In this document: piece after piece, positions 1 to 11,680 of the stretch
Numbering within the stretch: position 1 is the stretch's first letter
Layout: the number at the start of each line of letters is the position of its first letter
DNA from: Costus lasius
Lineage: Eukaryota; Streptophyta; Magnoliopsida; Zingiberales; Costaceae
Assembly: GCA_027563935.2 (NCBI GenBank)
Contig: CM050453.2
Coordinates: 66,696,018-66,760,017 of the forward strand
Reading direction: 5' to 3'
DNA: 64,000 nt
Notes under the pieces: model-generated
The model's database searches: none
What the model was told of the DNA's origin: nothing
Seen by the model: only the letters and a program-made list of their open reading frames with translations
Made by a program: the position numbers and the translations under genes

Positions 1-2
1 TC

Positions 3-2902
3 CTTAATGGAAAACTGGATGAGGATGTGTATATGACACAACCTGAAGGTTTCACTAATCCATCAGATCGTCATAAAATATGCAAGTTAAGGAAGTCCAT
101 TTATGGACTTAAGCAAGCATCAAGAAGCTGGAATATTCGTTTTGATGAATCAATCTGTGAGTTTGGTTTCATCAAGAATGAAGATGACCCGTGTGTATAT
201 AAGAGGTTTAGTGGGAGCGTAATCACATTCCTAGTCCTCTACGTCGATGATATCTTAATAATTGGAAACGATATTCCTGAACTGCATGCGGTTAAGGCAT
301 GGTTAAGAAAATGTTTCCAGATGAAAGATTTAGGAGAAGCAGCCTATGTATTAGGTGTGAAGATCTACAGAGATAGATCTAAGAGGCTTCTCGGGCTGTG
401 CCAGAGTACTTACATCGATAAAGTCCTGGAGAGATTCCATTTAGAAAATTCTAAAAAAGGATATCTTCCAGTCAGACATGGTCTGAATCTTTCAAAGAGT
501 CAGTGTCCACAAACACAGACTGAGAAAGATGAAATGAACAATACGCCTTATGCTTCGGCTATTGGGTCCATTATGTATGCGATGTTATGTTAGGGTATGC
601 CCTTAAGGCTAATGTTTGAGGCCTTGGGATTGTAACAGTATCATGTATAAACTCTTATGTTTATAAAGGCAATGGTTGTTATTCAGGTTGTTACATTGTC
701 TGCTGCAATGAGCGTACTTCTGAATAATGTCTCTATGATGTTCAGCTAGGCTGACATGCAGTAAAGTCCTTAGTCGAGATATCTTGGTGAACATGAGAGA
801 GCCCTGATATGATTGAGACTAATATGTATTCTAATCTTATAGGATGCTTCGAGCATGGAATAAGATGTAGACTCATGGGTACATTGGATGTACTGGACAG
901 ACCCTACTAGGTTATTCAATTGCTTGTCACAATGTGAATAATCCTTGATTACAACAAGTGGCACATGTCCTCTGACTTGAGATCACTTGTGTTTCTAAAT
1001 GATGATTGTCATTGTTTTGAGGTAGTTCAATATCATTTGAAACATAATGGTTATAGACTATCTTGGATGGTGAGCTTGAGTCATGTTAGGTCACTAGTGA
1101 TAGATATAGGATTGCCGTCTCCTTCATTGGAGTGTGATGTTCTAAAGGGGCCCCCTGGATGAGATGATTGAGAAAGTGTATGGCCATACCCAGATGACTA
1201 TGTTCATCTGATCTAATCATGCTCATCATATTGGAGTTATAAGCTTGGCAGGCTTGTCCAATAAAGAACATCCAGTGGCAAAGGAATCATGTATGCCTAG
1301 TGAGTTGATTCACACTTGTGCTGTTGTTTGGGTGTAGTCTTGGAAGACTCTTTCCTTTATATCGGGAGACAGTGATGTGTTGCTAGATACCCCTCTCTGA
1401 TCGTGATAACGTAAGTTATCGTTACCGACATTTAAAGGAAACCCTCAGGGTCACACAATTTGATGATATGGCTTACTTAAGTCAGATCGTGTGGACTGAA
1501 TTGTTTTGGGTTCAGTTTAAAGAGAATTAATCTCTGATTGTGAGTGAGATCTGGTCTGATCATGTTTGATTGATTAGAGCTTGAGATCGGTAAGCTTCGA
1601 TCGAGAGATTGGATGCTAGATCAGTGAGATCAGAAGCATCAAGAGATCAACGGTTAGATCTGGAGCCTTAGGGTTTAATTGAGATCTAGACTGGATTGCT
1701 TGGGTTAATTGGTCTTGGACCAAACAGAAATGAACCAGCTCATCAAGTGAGCGTGTGGTTCAAATGGAGAGGAGTTTGCGATTGGGGTAAACCCATGATC
1801 GCATGTGAGGGAGTGGATTTCTATTTTTAGAAAGCATGATCACTTACGTGACCACGCCTCATGTTGCTCGCCTCTTCACGCCTTTGTCGCCTCTTGTGAT
1901 TTTGAGAGTTTTTGCATTCTCGTGTAAAAAGAGTGGACGACAAGAGGAGAAAGTTTTTTCGCCAAGCAAGGAGATCATCTTCCTTTTTCATACGACAAGA
2001 ACCTCTTGGAACCTTGCTAGCACAAGGAGCACCAAGGGAGTAGGCGGCTTCTTCATCTTGTGTGCGCATCCTCTGGAGGAGACCCTTGTCGATCTCTTCT
2101 TCCTCGACATCATACAAACAATGGCCATGGTATGATCATTGTTGTTCTAAGTTGATCATATAATACATGCTATGCGATCCTAGGAAACCCTAGATTCCGC
2201 CCATGCAAATTCATATCTGCGCATGTCTTAGGGTTTCACCCCCCCTTTGTGGGGACTTGCATGTTATGTACTCGCCCAGACGTCGCTTACGGGTTAAGCG
2301 TGACCAGTCAGTTCCAAAGTAATCCAGGTCAGGCGCACTGGATTGCAGTCAAGAACATTTTGAAATATCTGCGGAGGATCAAAGATATGTTCTTGGTGTA
2401 TGGTGGTCAGGAAGAACTCAGTATTGAAGGATATACTGACGCTTCGTTCCAATCTGACCAGGATGATTTCCGATCGCAATCAGGCTATGTTTTTAGCTTG
2501 AATGGAGGTGCAGTGGTGTGGAAAAGTTTCAAACAATCTATTGTTGCTGATTCCACAACAGAAGCCGAGTATGTTGCAGCCTCGGAAGCATCTAAGGAGG
2601 CAGTGTGGATTCGTAAGTTCGTTCAGGAACTTGGTGTTGTTCCTTCGAGTGCAGATCCATTGGTTATCTTCTGTGATAACACTGGAGCAATAGCACAGGC
2701 AAAGGAACCACGGTCGCACCAGAAGTCCAAGCACATACAGAGACGGTTTCACTTGATCCGGGAGATCATTGATCGTGGCGAGATCAAAGTCTGCAAGGTT
2801 CATACAGATGACAATCTGGCTGACCCGCTTACAAAGCCTCTGGCGCAGCAGAAGCATGAGAAGCACTGTAATAATATGGGTTTGAGATTTCTCAACCATT
2901 AG
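3..2902 (+). pseudogene. Element A pol fragment (RT-RNase H), split by a solo LTR
   Basis: C-terminal part of the copia polyprotein: reverse transcriptase, which copies element RNA into DNA, then RNase H, which removes the RNA strand. Coding segments are 3-587 and 2267-2902. They join in frame across S1 once one TGTTA duplication is removed, giving about 407 codons. The RT active site YVDD is at 240-251. RNase H signatures follow: GYTDAS, TTEAEY, CDNTGA and the tail HQKSKHIQRR. No nonsense codon or frameshift is visible in this part, unlike copies B, H and I, so A may have been intact here before S1 landed. The stop TAG ends at 2902, just before the polypurine tract. The upstream domains are outside the window. 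Confidence 0.92.
588..2261 (+). mobile_element. Solo LTR S1 of the copia family
   Basis: A complete 1674-bp LTR from TGTTAGGG to ACTTGCA with no internal region. It is flanked by a perfect 5-bp target duplication TGTTA (583-587 and 2262-2266) inside the RT/RNase H region of A. Solo LTRs form by recombination between the two LTRs of one inserted element. It retains the putative gag mini-exon ATGGCCATG with a GT donor (2121-2130) and a hairpin with loop CTAGCA (2012-2027). Short open frames inside it are not genes. Confidence 0.95.
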
Positions 2903-2910
2903 ATTAAGTG

Positions 2911-2922
2911 CAAGTGGGAGAT
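2911..2922 (+). other. Polypurine tract of element A
   Basis: The purine-rich CAAGTGGGAGAT lies directly before the 3' LTR start TGTTGGGG and would prime plus-strand DNA synthesis. The identical tract precedes the 3' LTRs of B, C, H and I. Confidence 0.85.
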
Positions 2923-4292
2923 TGTTGGGGTATGCCCTTAAGGCTAATGTTTGAGGCCTTGGGATTATATCAGTATCATGTATAAACTCTATGTTTATAA
3001 AGGCAATGGTTGTTATTCAGGTTGTTACATTATCTGCTGCAATGTGTATACTTCTGAATAATGTCTCAATGATGTTCAGCTAGTCTGACATGCAGTGTAG
3101 TCCTTAGTCGAAATATCTTGGTGAACATGAGACAACCTTGATATGATTGAGACTAATATGTGTTCTAATCTTATAGGATGCTTTGAGTATGGAATAAGAT
3201 GTAGACTCATGGGTACATTGGATGTACTGGACAGACCCTACATAGGATGTTCAATTGCTTGTCACAATGTGAATAATCCTTGTATGCGAACAAGTGGCAT
3301 ACTTCCTCTGACTTGAGATCACTTGTGTTTCTAAATGATGATTGGCATTGTTTTGAGATAGTTCGATATCATTTGAAACATAATGGTTATAGACTATCTT
3401 GGATGGTGAGCATGAGTCATGTTAGGGCGCTAGTGATAGACATAGGATTGCCATCTCCTTCATTGGAGTGTGATGTTCTAAAGGGGCCCCCTGGATGAGA
3501 TGATTGAGAAAGTGTATGGCCATACCCAGATGACTATGTTCATCTGATCTAATCATTCTCATCATATTGGAGTTACAGGCTTGACACGCTTGTCCAATAA
3601 GAACATCCAGTGGCAAAGGAAACATGTATGTCTAGTGAAATGGATTCACACTTGTGCTGTGGTTTGGGTGTAGTCTTGGAAGACTCTTTCCTTTATATCG
3701 GGAGACAGTGATGTGTTGCTAGATACCCCTCACTGATCGTGATAACGTAAGTTATCGTTACCGACGTTTAAAGGAAACCCTTAGGGTCGCACAATTTGAT
3801 GATATGGCTTACTTAAGTCAGATCGTGTGGACTGAATTGTTTGGGTTCAGTTTAAAGGGATTTAATCTCTAATTGTAAGTGACATCTAGTCTGATCATGT
3901 TTGATTGATTAGGGCTTGAGATCGGTAAGCTTCGATCGAGAGAATTGATGCTAGATCGGTGAGATCAGGAGCATCAGGAGATGAACGGTTAGATCTGGAG
4001 CCTTAGGGTTTAATTGTGATCTAGACCAAATGCTTGGGTTAATTGGTCTTTGAACCAAACCAAAATGAACCGGCTCATCATATGAGCGCATGGTTCAATG
4101 GGAAGAGAAAAATGCGATGGTTCACAAGGAGTGAACGCATCACACGTTGAGGGGGTTTTTCTATTTTGGGAAACCATGTTTCCAAAACATGGTCACGCCT
4201 CACGTTCGCTTCTCTCATGCCTATTGTCGCCTCTTCCTCTCTATGCGCTCTCAATTCTCGTGTGTTGAAGGAGTTGACGACAAGGAGGTCTC
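2923..4292 (+). mobile_element. Element A 3' LTR, truncated by B
   Basis: First 1370 bp of a copia LTR. Its U3 palindromes include GTACATTGGATGTAC (3213-3227) and GATAAC-GTAA-GTTATC (3741-3756). It also has the hairpin GCTCAT/ATGAGC (4073-4087). The sequence ends after ...GGTCTC where another LTR starts; the remaining 300 bp or so do not reappear in the window. Confidence 0.92.
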
Positions 4293-5949
4293 TGTTGGGG
4301 TATGCCCTTAAGGCTAATGTTTGAGGCCTTGGGATTATCAGTATCATGTATAAACTCTTTGTTTATAAAGGCAATGGTTATTATTTAGGTTGTTACATCA
4401 TCTGCTGCAATATGTATACTTCTGAATAATGTCTCAATGCTGTTCAGCTTGGCTGACATGCAGTATTGTCCTTAGTCGAGATATCTTGGTGAACATGAGA
4501 CAGCCTAGATATGATTGAGACTAATATGTGTTCTAATCTTATAGGATGCTTCGAGCATGGAATAAGATGTAGACTCATGGGTACATTGGATGTACTGGAC
4601 AGACCCTACTAGGATATTCAATTGCTTGTCACAATGTGAATAATCCTTGTATGCAAACAAGTGGCATATTTCCTCTGACTTGAGATCACTTGTGTTTCTA
4701 AATGATGATTGTCATTGTTTTGCGGTAGTTCAATATCATTTGAAACATAATGGTTATAGACTATCTTGGATAATGATCATGAGTCAGGTTAGGACACTAG
4801 TGATAGATATAGGATTGCGGTCTCCTTGTTTAAAGGAGTGTGATGTTCTAATGGGGCCCCCCTTTGGATGAGATGATTGAGAAAGTGTATGGCCATACCC
4901 AGATGATTATGTTCATCTGATCTAATCATTCTCATCATATTGGAGTTACAGGCTTGACACGCTTGTCCAATAAGAACATCCAGTCGCAAAGGAAACTTAT
5001 ATGCCTAGTGAAGTGGATTCACACTTGTGCTGTGGTTTGGGTGTAGTCTTGGAAGACTCTTTCCTTTATATTGGGAGACAGTGATGTGTTGCTAGATACC
5101 CCTCGCTGATCGTGATAACGTAAGTTATCGTTACCAACATTTAAAGGAAACCCTTAGGGTCGCACAATTTGATGATATGGCTTACTTAAGTCAGATCGTG
5201 TGGACTGAATTGTTTTGGTTCAGTTTAAAGGAGTTTAAACTCTGATTGTAAGTGAGATCTGGTCTGATCATGTTTGATTGATTAGGGCTTCAGATCGGTA
5301 AGCTTCGATTGAGAGTATTGATGCTAGATCTGTGAGATCAAGAGCATCAAGAGATGAACGGTTAGATCTGGAGCCTTAGGGTTTAATTATGATCTAGACC
5401 AAAGGCTTGGCTTAATTGGTCTTTGAACCAAACCAAAAGGAACCCGTTCACATGAGTGAACGCATGGTTCAAAGTGAGGATGCGTTTTGGTTGGTTCGTG
5501 AGCGCATGAGTGGATGCGTTAAGCGTTTGCTATTTTTGGAAGTTCCAAAAATGAATGCACGCCTCCACGTTCCAAAACGCTCGCCCCTCTTTTGGTCTTG
5601 CACTTGTGTGGCTCGTCTACACGAGGTGTAGAGAAGCATTCGGCCAAAGGAGAGAACTACTCTCGCATCTCATCTTCCTTCACACGACAAGGATACTTGG
5701 AGCCTTGCTAGCACAAGAAGCAACAAGGAGTAGGCGATCACATCTTGTGTGCGGTGCCTTTGGAGAAGAAGCATTTGCATCTTTCTCTTCCAAATCGCCA
5801 TCCAAGCGAAATGGCTATGGTATGAATCCAAACTATATGAAGTTGATCATATATTCTTGCAAAAGATGTTTAGAAACCCTTGCTTCCGCTATGAAAGTTT
5901 TATATGCGCCTCCTACTAGGGTTTCGCCCCCTTTATCTGGGGACTTTCA
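4293..5949 (+). repeat. Element B 5' LTR
   Basis: TGTTGGGG...GGACTTTCA, 1657 bp, followed two bases later by the primer site. It contains the hairpin GTTCAC/GTGAAC (5446-5461), a CTAGCA-loop hairpin (5703-5718) and the putative gag mini-exon (5811-5819). TTTATAT in mid-LTR is a possible TATA box but is unproven. Confidence 0.95.
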
Positions 5950-5951
5950 AT

Positions 5952-5963
5952 TGGTATCAGAGC
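5952..5963 (+). other. Element B primer-binding site
   Basis: TGGTATCAGAGC, two bases after the LTR end, is complementary to the 3' end of initiator methionine tRNA and would prime minus-strand synthesis. Confidence 0.93.
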
Positions 5964-6691
5964 AGGTTGTTGTATGTTAATATGATTGCTTCATGTTAAT
6001 GTGTGATCCTTGTTTGCGTAGATCTAATTTATATCACATGCGAAACTACATGCTAGGTTTTAGATGTTGGCGCATGTGTGATATTCATGTTTATGCATGA
6101 TTATGTTGGCGCTTGTTAAAGCTTTTGTTTTGTCAAAACTTGTATCTTGCGCGCCCCACATTAGAACTAAGCAGCGCCTACTATAAACCCTTAGACGGGT
6201 TGATAGGGTTGAAGTCATCATCTAGTTAAGATCCAAACAGTCTGATCAGACCATCTGACAGCCTAGATGGGTCGACCAGATGGCACCTGTGCGCAAGCAC
6301 GAGGTGGCTATAGGTCGACTGCATACAGGCGTGTAGCGATGTCTGGTTGAGACAACCAGTGAACGCGCATGAGTTGGGCCCGGGGTCACACCCGCTTGCC
6401 TGAACTCATGAGTGTCGTTCAGCCCATCTGCATGCATTGTTGGCCACTGGGTCAACTCAAGTCAGTTAGGACTTGGTGCATGCAAGGGCAGTGGATCTGA
6501 CTAGGTCAGATGAGTGGATCCCTATTGATGGACCGTTGTAAGGTAGTAGGGCACATAAGAAAAATAAAATTGATTCCAATGGGATTTCGAAAAATTTTAT
6601 TTTCTTGTAATGGATCACATGTTGATTGTATACCATGATGCTTGTCTATTTTATCTTATGTGGGTTGCCCTTTTAATGTGTGCTGTGCTGG

Positions 6692-6835
6692 GGCCTGCGA
6701 GCCTGGATTAAATTGTAAATTATTATAATTGTGATCTGCGCATCACATTTTAATTAATTTATTGTGTAATTGACCTGCGTGTCAATCTTGTCTAGATAGA
6801 TTAAATTGTAATTTAATCAGACAAGAGCACAGAGC
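6692..6835 (+). other. Leader RNA hairpin cluster, element B
   Basis: Three stem-loops share a CTGCGN six-base loop: GGC/GCC with CTGCGA (6692-6703), GTGAT/ATCAC with CTGCGC (6731-6746) and ATTGAC/GTCAAT with CTGCGT (6769-6786). A longer stem follows, CTTGTCT/AGACAAG (6787-6793 with 6829-6835), with an inner ATTAAATT-GT-AATTTAAT. The cluster lies between primer site and gag, where retroelement packaging and dimerization signals usually lie. Function is inferred. Confidence 0.6.
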
Positions 6836-6883
6836 ACACATGGCAGAAGCGCATGCAGCTTGAGGCTTAACCAGGTGGGAGGT

Positions 6884-6900
6884 CCAGGGTTCGACTCTGG
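6884..6900 (+). other. TTCGA-loop hairpin, tRNA T-arm-like, element B
   Basis: CCAGGG-TTCGA-CTCTGG forms a 6-bp stem with one G-T pair. GGTTCGA also resembles an RNA polymerase III B box. The other leaders keep the stem with changed bases (16663-16681 and 46722-46738). No convincing A box or full tRNA fold was found. Confidence 0.5.
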
Positions 6901-7754
6901 GACAGGCGCATTTACGTGGTGGGCGCACCTGAGCTGCTGTGGGCGCTTGGGCCCTGGTTTGGGGCCAGATGAGATGCAAAAGACCCATGAAGAGCTCAAG
7001 TGAAGACTTAAGTTAATTTAAGGTCTTACTTAGGTTTAATGGGCTTTTACCACATAAGATCAGCATGCTTTCTACTTATTGTTTATATAATTAGAACTGC
7101 ATGATTTAATCTTCTGCTATCGCCATAGGTTATGTATGATAGTTAAGAAGATAAAAGACCGTTAAAATCCAACGCTAAAATATCAAGCACGTAAGCCTTC
7201 TGACGCGAAACCTCACTGTTCTGACTATCGTTGGGGCCGTGTTGTACCCACTCAGTGGGCACGCCCATCTATCTTCAGACGGTGTGTGATTACACCTGCG
7301 TGTTACAGAGAAGGGATTTATCGCTTCTCGTTGCTCAGCATAGCACGTGGTGGTCCAGGGAGTAGGTCAGGTCAGCTTGACCATGTAGGCTACATACTGA
7401 GCATATGTGAGCTATATGGAGGCAGCCATCTGTGGGATCAGAGACTGTGTTGTACCAACTCAGTTGGCGCAGTCTGCTGGATTGCCCAGATGAAGGGGAA
7501 TCGCACGGGTTGGCGATTGGCAGGCATTGCCTACCAGAAATTAGTGCTTGTACTCTCTGTGCATCTTATCTCGCCTGAGCGGGACGCGGAGACCAAGTAT
7601 GAAATCTGGATCCCATCTCACTAAAAGGGCGTTACTCTTTCGGACTGTTTAATGGATTTTTCAGTCAGATAAAATAGTGAGAAAAGAATCTTTCTTAAGT
7701 CCTGGATTGATTCTAAACATTGATACTGACCTTGCTGTTCTTGCATTGTTGTAG

Positions 7755-10700
7755 ATTACTGCAGCAACGAACACCACGAATTTCTATGTGCGATCCCTAC
7801 TGGAAAGGGAGAAGTTTGCTGGGCCAAACTTCTCAGACTGGTACGGACACCTTAAGATTGTTCTTAAGGCAGAGAGGAAACTGTATGTCCTCGAGACGGC
7901 TATACTGCCTCAACCCGCTGCGAACGCCACAAGGGCGGTTCGCGATGCCTATGAAAAGCATGTCAATGATAGCATTGATGTCGCTTGCCTGATGCTTGCG
8001 TCTATGACGCCAGAGCTGCAACGTCAGCATGAGGATCTATCTGCTATACAGATTATAGCAAACCTCAAGATGCTGTATGCTGAATAGGCTAGGAGTGAAC
8101 GCTACAATTTGACTAAGCTTTTCTTTTAGAGCAAACTGGCTGAAGGGAGTCCAGTGGGAGCTCACGTACTCAAGATGATTGGGTACAAGGAGGCTCTAGA
8201 GAAACTGGGACATACCATCAATCAGGAGCTTGCTGTAGACATCATTCTTCAGTCTCTCTCGGCTACTTTCGATCCGTTCATCATTAATTTTAATATGAAC
8301 AAGATCGACTGTACCCCGGCAGAGTTACTGAACATGCTCTTGACTACAGGGTTGACTCTAAAGGGAAAGCCTTCAACCTCTGTCTTGATGTTTCCTTCCA
8401 GGAACAAGAAGAAGGGGAAGAAGGGCAAAGCCCCTGTCAAGAGCTACAACAAGGCTCTGAAATAAAAGGTTAAGCAGTCGAAGGAATACAGATGTTTCCA
8501 TTGTGGCCAGCTGGGTCACTGGAAAAAGGACTGTAAAGCGCTCCAAGGAGACAAGAAGGGAAGCATCGCTTCTGGTTCAGGTATTTTTGTGACTGAGGTC
8601 ATGATATCTTCTTCTTCTATTTCATGGGTGTTGGACACTGCATGTGGAGTTCACATCTGTTCAAATGTGCAGGAACTCAAGAGAAGAAGACAGGTGGGAC
8701 AGCATGAGGTGGACCTACGAGTTGGAAACCGGGCACGGGTTGCTGCTATTGCTGTAGGAGAATATCACATCTCATTACCATCTGGACTTGTATTAGAACT
8801 GAACAATTGTTACTTTGTACCAAGCATAACGAAAAACATTATCTCTATTCCTGCTCTTGTCAGGAAAGGGTTTTCCTTTGAATGCAATATTTCAAAGTGT
8901 GTTATTTCTAATGATAATATTGTTTATGCTACTGGGTCAATTAACAATGGGTTATTCATGTTGGACATGGAATGTTCTATACAAAATATTGATAATAAGA
9001 AAGCCAAGTATGATGATGACAGCACCTTGCTATGGCATAGTCGTTTAGGCCATATTAACAAGAAATGCATTAAGCGGTTGCATGATCATGGACTGCTGGG
9101 ATCATTCTCCTATGAGGAGATTGATACATGCAAAGCTTGTTTAATGGGTAAAATGACGAAGGCTCCTTTTCCTAACAAAGGTCAAAGGGCTTCAGGTTTA
9201 CTTGACCTTATACACAGTGATGTGTGTGGGCCATTTAGTAAACATGCCAGAGGTGGCTATTCATACTTCATTACCTTTACTGATGATTTCAGTAGGTATG
9301 GATATGTCTATCTAATGAGACATAAAAGTGAATCTTTTGACAAGTTCAAATAGTTCAAAAATGAAGTACAGAATCAGCTAGGCCGAAATATCAAGGCACT
9401 TCGCTCAGATCGAGGTGGAGAATACCTAAGTCGAGAGTTTACTGACTATCTGAAGGAGTGTGGGATTATCTCACAGCTCACTCCACCAGGAACACCGCAA
9501 TGGAATGGTGTGTCCGAGAGGAGGAACAGAACCTTACTGGATATGGTTCGTTCTATGATGAGTCAGGCTACTCTACCTTACTCCTTTTGGGGATTGGCAC
9601 TAGAAACAGCTGCAAAGGTACTAAACCGAGTGCCATCCAAGGCAGTTTCAAAGACTCCATATGAGTTATGGTATGGGAAACAGCCGAGCTTGACATTTAT
9701 TAAGATCTGGGGTTGCGAGGCTTATGTCAAAAAGCTCGCCTCTGGGAAACTAGAGAGCAGATCTGAGAAATGTATCTTTGTCGGTTACCCTAAGGAAACT
9801 AAGGGTTATTATTTCTACGATCCCAAAGAGAACAAGGTATTTGTTGCTCGGACGGCTATTTTTCTTGAGAAGGAATTTCTTCTGCAAGAGGCCAGTGGGA
9901 GAGAAATAAAGCTGGATGAGAATCCAGAGGAAGGACAAAGTAGTCAAGCACAGTTGGATGAGCATGAGCCAGTAGAACAGGTTATTGAACAACCTGAGGC
10001 TCAGATATCACGGGAACCGCGAAGATCGGGGAGGATCCGTCGACAGCCTGAGCGCTATGACGGAGTCTACATCATTGATCATGATGAACTCCTCACTTAT
10101 GCGGATGCGGTCAGTGGACCGGAATCAGCGAGATGGCTTGAAGCTATGCGAGCTGAGATGGACTCCATGTCAGATAACCAAGTCTGGGATTTGGTTGATC
10201 CGCCTCCGGGAATAATCCCTATAGGCTGTAAATGGATCTTCAAGAAGAAGATTGACATGGATGGTAACGTGGTTACCTATAAAGGCAGGCTAGTTGCGAA
10301 AGGTTTCAAACAAATCTACGGGATAGATTATGATGAAACTTTCTCTCCTGTAGCCATGTTCAAGTCTATTCGGATCATTCTCGCAATAGCAGCATATTAT
10401 GATTATGAGATCTGGCAGATGGATGTGAAGACCGCTTTCCTTAATGGAAATCTGGATCAGGATGTGTATATGACACAACCTGAAGGTTTCACAAATCCAT
10501 CAGATCGTCATAAAATATGCAAGTTAAAGAAGTCCATTTATGGACTTAAGCAAGCATCTAGAAGCTGGAATATTCGTTTTGATGAATCAATCTGTGAATT
10601 TGGTTTCATCAAGAATGAAGATGACCCGTGTGTATATAAGAGGTTTAGTGGGAGCGTGATTACATTCCTAGTCCTCTACGTCGATGATATCTTAATCATT

Positions 10701-11660
10701 GGAAACGATATTCCTGAACTACATGCGGTTAAGGCATGGTTAAGAAAATATTTCTAGATGAAAGATCTAGGAGAAGCAGCCTATGTATTAGGTGTGAAGA
10801 TCTACAGAGATAGATCTAAGAGGCTTCTCGGGCTGTGCTAGAGTACTTACATCGATAAAGTCCTGGAGAGATTTCATTTAGAGAATTCTAAAAGAGGATA
10901 TCTTCCAGTCAGACATGGTCTGAATCTTTCAAAGAGTCAGTGTCCGCAAACACAGACTGAGAAAGATGAAATGGACAAAATGCCTTATGCTTCGGCTATT
11001 GGGTCCATTATGTATGCGATGTTGTGTACTCGCCCAGACGTCGCTTATGGGTTAAGCGTGACCAGTCGATTCCAAAGTAATCCAGGTCAGGCGCACTGGA
11101 TTGCAGTCAAGAACATTTTGAAATATCTGCGGAGGACCAAAGATATGTTCTTGGTGTATGGTTGTCAGGAAGAACTCAGTATTGAAGGATATACTGACGC
11201 TTCATTCCAATCTGACCAGGATGATTTCCGATCGCAATCAGGCTATGTTTTTATCTTGAATGGAGGTGCCGTGGTGTGGAAAAGTTTCAAACAATCTATT
11301 GTTGCTGATTCCACAACAGAAGCCGAGTATGTTGCAGCCTCGGAAGCATCTAAGGAGGCAGTGTGGATTCGTAAGTTCGTTCAGGAACTTGGTGTTGTTC
11401 CTTCGAGTGGAGATCCTTTGGTTATCTTCTGTGATAACACTGGAGCAATCGCACAAGCAAAGGAACCACGGTCGCACCAGAAGTCCAAGCACATACAGAG
11501 ACGGTTTCACTTGATCCGGGAGATCATTGATCGAGGCGAGATCAAAATCTGCAAGGTTCATACAGATGACAATCTGGCAGACCCGCTTTCAAAGCCTCTG
11601 GCGCAGCAGAAGCATGAAAAGCACTGTAATAATATGGGTTTGAGATTTCTCAACCATTAG
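7755..11660 (+). pseudogene. Element B gag-pol polyprotein, six nonsense codons
   Basis: The copia polyprotein in one uninterrupted frame from the predicted splice acceptor to TAG at 11658-11660, with the same domain order as copy C. It is broken by six in-frame stops: TAG 8085, TAG 8127, TAA 8463, TAG 9351, TAG 10755 and TAG 10839. Comparison with sister copies shows five came from CAG or CAA (C to T) and one from GAG. There are no frameshifts. The protease motif reads Asp-Thr-Ala. RT and RNase H motifs are otherwise conserved, so the copy decayed mainly by point mutation. An in-frame GTG at 7788 is not a credible start. Confidence 0.93.
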
Positions 11661-11668
11661 ATTAAGTG

Positions 11669-11680
11669 CAAGTGGGAGAT
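11669..11680 (+). other. Polypurine tract of element B
   Basis: CAAGTGGGAGAT directly before the 3' LTR at 11681. Confidence 0.85.

Larger units (their letters stand above)
1..4292 (+). mobile_element. Copia element A, partial
   Basis: Right-hand part of a Ty1/copia (Angela/BARE-like) retrotransposon entering from the left edge. It keeps the end of pol, the polypurine tract and the first 1370 bp of its 3' LTR. Its pol is split by solo LTR S1, and the 3' LTR stops where element B's 5' LTR begins. The left half lies outside the window, so its 5' LTR and target duplication cannot be checked. Confidence 0.92.
5811..7754 (+). other. Element B gag mini-exon (5811-5819) and predicted leader intron (5820-7754)
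   Basis: ATG GCT ATG is followed by GTATGA, a plausible splice donor, within the LTR. The leader ends with TACTGAC, a T-rich tract and TGTAG at 7754. Joining gives Met-Ala-Met fused in phase to Ile-Thr-Ala-Ala-Thr of gag. The position used as an ATG in H and I is ACG here (7776), so a distal start is needed. The intron would carry the primer site and the leader hairpins. Confidence 0.65.

Noticed and set aside
2480..2899. Minus-strand open frames opposite RNase H (also 11238-11561 and 54309-54626)
   Set aside because: Shadow frames produced by the codon pattern of the conserved plus-strand gene.
3280..3498. Recurring open frames of 60-78 codons inside copia LTRs (also 965, 4647, 12037, 38605, and minus-strand 3422-3625, 4789-4989)
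   Set aside because: They recur only because the LTR recurs. Starts, ends and frames differ between copies, and no domain is recognisable.
6884..6900. A genuine tRNA gene around the B-box-like TTCGA hairpin
   Set aside because: No matching acceptor stem, D-arm or anticodon arm could be laid out upstream.
7286..7624. 112-codon open frame in the element B leader
   Set aside because: Homologous leaders in C, G and H have stops at the same place, so it is not conserved coding sequence.
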